DNA of 64,000 nucleotides from Tamarix chinensis (taxonomy: Eukaryota > Streptophyta > Magnoliopsida > Caryophyllales > Tamaricaceae), in contig CM060171.1 in the NCBI GenBank assembly GCA_030549775.1, positions 141,578,859 through 141,642,858 on the forward strand. The letters are read 5' to 3'. The notes below the pieces were generated by a model. The model saw only the letters and a program-made list of their open reading frames with translations. It was not told where the DNA came from and did not search any database. Both the position numbers and the translations under genes were made by a program. Below, one piece after another: positions 62,489-64,000 of this stretch (position 1 is the first letter of the stretch; every line of letters starts with the position of its first letter).

Positions 62489-63210
62489 TCATTCTAACAT
62501 ATAGATATAATTTTCTAAATATATGTTTATAATTAAATATTCAACTAAATATTCATACAAATAATTTGTATCAAATGTCCAATACAATTTTCGGCTATGA
62601 TCAAATATAAATATATTACAAAAGAGCTACAATATGTCGTTACATTACAAAAATATCACAATTAGCAGCCGCTTAAGAATTAATCATTCTATCCATCGGA
62701 TACAATAGACTTGGTAAGTTTATCAAAATAAACTGGATCTGCAACTATAGAAATATAAAAATAATAATTAATATAAGTATCAAATAAACAATGACATATG
62801 ATATTAAAATAAAAGAAAAACATTACGCTGAATAATAAACAATGACATTAATTCATGAAATCAGATATATAAAATGAAATCTCCAAATACAAGGAAAATA
62901 ATGAAAATAAAAATAAATATGATTCAATAACATCCGAACTTATTAAATGTGCTCTACTACGACAACCTAGATCATGCATCATCATTACCTTTATTCATTT
63001 TTCATTTACTTCTCATTTTCTCTTTCTTTGTACTTCTCAATAACCAAATGGAGCTGTAATGTCAATTGTCACTGCCCAAAGTTGGTGAAATTTAATTAGC
63101 ACATATGATAGCTTTAAGTTCTCTAATCGTTTAATTAATCTATGTTCTCATCTGGGAAAAGTCACAAAAAGAATGGAGTGATCTGGAAGAGAACTTTTTC
63201 AGTCTATTAT

Positions 63211-63342
63211 TTTCACATGATATGTCAAGGTCAAAAAACAGCTAAACTGGTTTATTAATGTTACTCGGAGAGATTTTCCCTTCTAAAATTTTCACATGAT
63301 ATGTCAAGGTCAAAAAGGAACTTCACTGGTTCATTAATGTTA
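63211..63342. repeat. Direct repeat of about 52 bp, spacing 79
   Basis: TTTCACATGATATGTCAAGG, then TCAAAAA, ACTGGTT and ATTAATGTTA, occur at 63211-63262 and again at 63290-63342. It lies in the interior of the second CACTA-like element. Confidence 0.9.
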
Positions 63343-64000
63343 GATCAAGTTTCAAGCTAGAAAACCAGCTAGTGAATAATTATCTAAACCTAGACAACCC
63401 CTTGTTAAAACACAGGAAAAAAAATGAACAAAATTATCAAACACAGCCCAAGGCATAAATAAGTTTGATATGCCATTAAATATCAATCATGTAACTAAGA
63501 CCCATAAATACCAACAACCCATTTTGTTCTGTGAATTGGTTGGGGCACAAGCAACAAAACTAAGAAAGAAAGAAAGTAAGCAATGGAAAAAGAAGGAAAC
63601 TGAAGTGCACCACACAAGCATGTGTGCATCATGAAGAATGCATAGATCAGGCTTGCCTCAGAAGCAGTCGGTTGAACATATTTAAGAGGAAAAGGAAACA
63701 CTACAAAACAATTTTATTTAGCATGAAGGAAGGATGATATCCACAACCTCATGATCACAGTATTTGTACTAAAGTGTGGCGTATTATACATTGTGGTAAC
63801 CACAATCTACACTCTTCCAATCTGACATATGTATTTGTCCTCTATTATGTTCGTTTCATTTATCAATGAAATTTAAGCCCTTACAAAGTTAAAAATAAAA
63901 GGAGAAAGAAAGAAAAGGAAATAATTCCTCAACTTGTTTCTAGCATTGTATTTTATAGAGATGTAGAACTTATCATGTCATGAGTTAAAACCATATCCTT

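Larger units (their letters stand above)
61778..64000 (+). mobile_element. Left end of a second CACTA-like element (continues beyond window)
   Basis: The terminus CACTACTAGAAATGAGGG starts at 61778. Just inside (61797-62165) the motif AACGACCAA or its inverse TTGGTCGTTA is repeated more than ten times in both orientations, typical of CACTA subterminal zones. The rest (62240-64000) is AT-rich with short tandem repeats and no transposase. No right terminus was seen, so the element either continues past 64000 or is truncated. The motif differs from the ACCGTTATTAA set of the element at 36732-43914, so these are different families. Confidence 0.72.

Noticed and set aside
62243..62497. 84-codon frame with IYPFQS periodicity
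   Set aside because: It follows a 46-47-bp tandem repeat inside a CACTA-like element.
1..64000. CRISPR arrays, bacterial-type operons, rRNA or tRNA genes
   Set aside because: The short tandem repeats seen have no unique spacers of constant length, no cloverleaf-type A and B boxes were recognised, and the gene content is plant nuclear.

Overview
This is an AT-rich window of plant nuclear DNA, probably from a dicot. The plant call rests on an intact plant-type cytosolic sulfotransferase, on relics of the plant-specific En/Spm (CACTA) TNP2 transposase with its DUF4218/DUF4216 tail, and on a Ty1/copia lineage and long-LTR Ty3/gypsy-like elements typical of plant genomes. I see one convincing functional gene. 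Nearly everything else is old, nested transposable-element sequence. I found no rRNA, tRNA or CRISPR. The species cannot be named from the sequence.

Layout. Bases 1-1371 hold no recognisable gene. Bases 1372-3837 are a non-autonomous hAT-like element with GGGTCGGG-rich ends and a ~257-bp satellite inside. Bases 3941-5213 (minus) carry the RT/RNase H end of a decayed copia element. Its GAG-pre-integrase/integrase half lies 30 kb away at 35357-36600, also minus. The block between (5219-35351) is bounded by near-identical 5-bp repeats (TCATC/TCCTC), so the copia appears to be split by one insertion. That block has three long LTRs (A, B, C) separated by two short non-coding internal regions, sense strand minus. 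Further insertions lie within it: a 5-kb solo LTR (6381-11368, 5-bp duplication ATATC) that itself carries a 360-bp hAT MITE (10051-10410), a 1733-bp hAT-like element (13343-15075, 8-bp duplication CTGACAAT), a 3'-truncated LTR piece (20990-24060) and another solo LTR (27365-32428).

Bases 36732-43914 are a decayed CACTA transposon on the minus strand: a TNP1/Transposase_24-like part, TNP2, an unidentified exon-like stretch, a telomere-like tract, subterminal repeats and an intact terminal motif at 43914. A second transposase-like relic follows at about 43960-44690. From 45.4 to 58.6 kb there are LTR 3' ends in both orientations, two more hAT-like elements (47158-47803 and 47838-51982, both with 8-bp duplications) and a ~1.05-kb tandem duplication (53821-55875).

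Bases 59840-60871 encode an intronless 343-residue sulfotransferase with all expected PAPS-binding and catalytic motifs. About 900 bp downstream, at 61778, the left end of a second CACTA element begins and runs to or beyond the window edge. The genes do not form a pathway. The window is best read as an insertion history around one stress or specialised-metabolism type gene.
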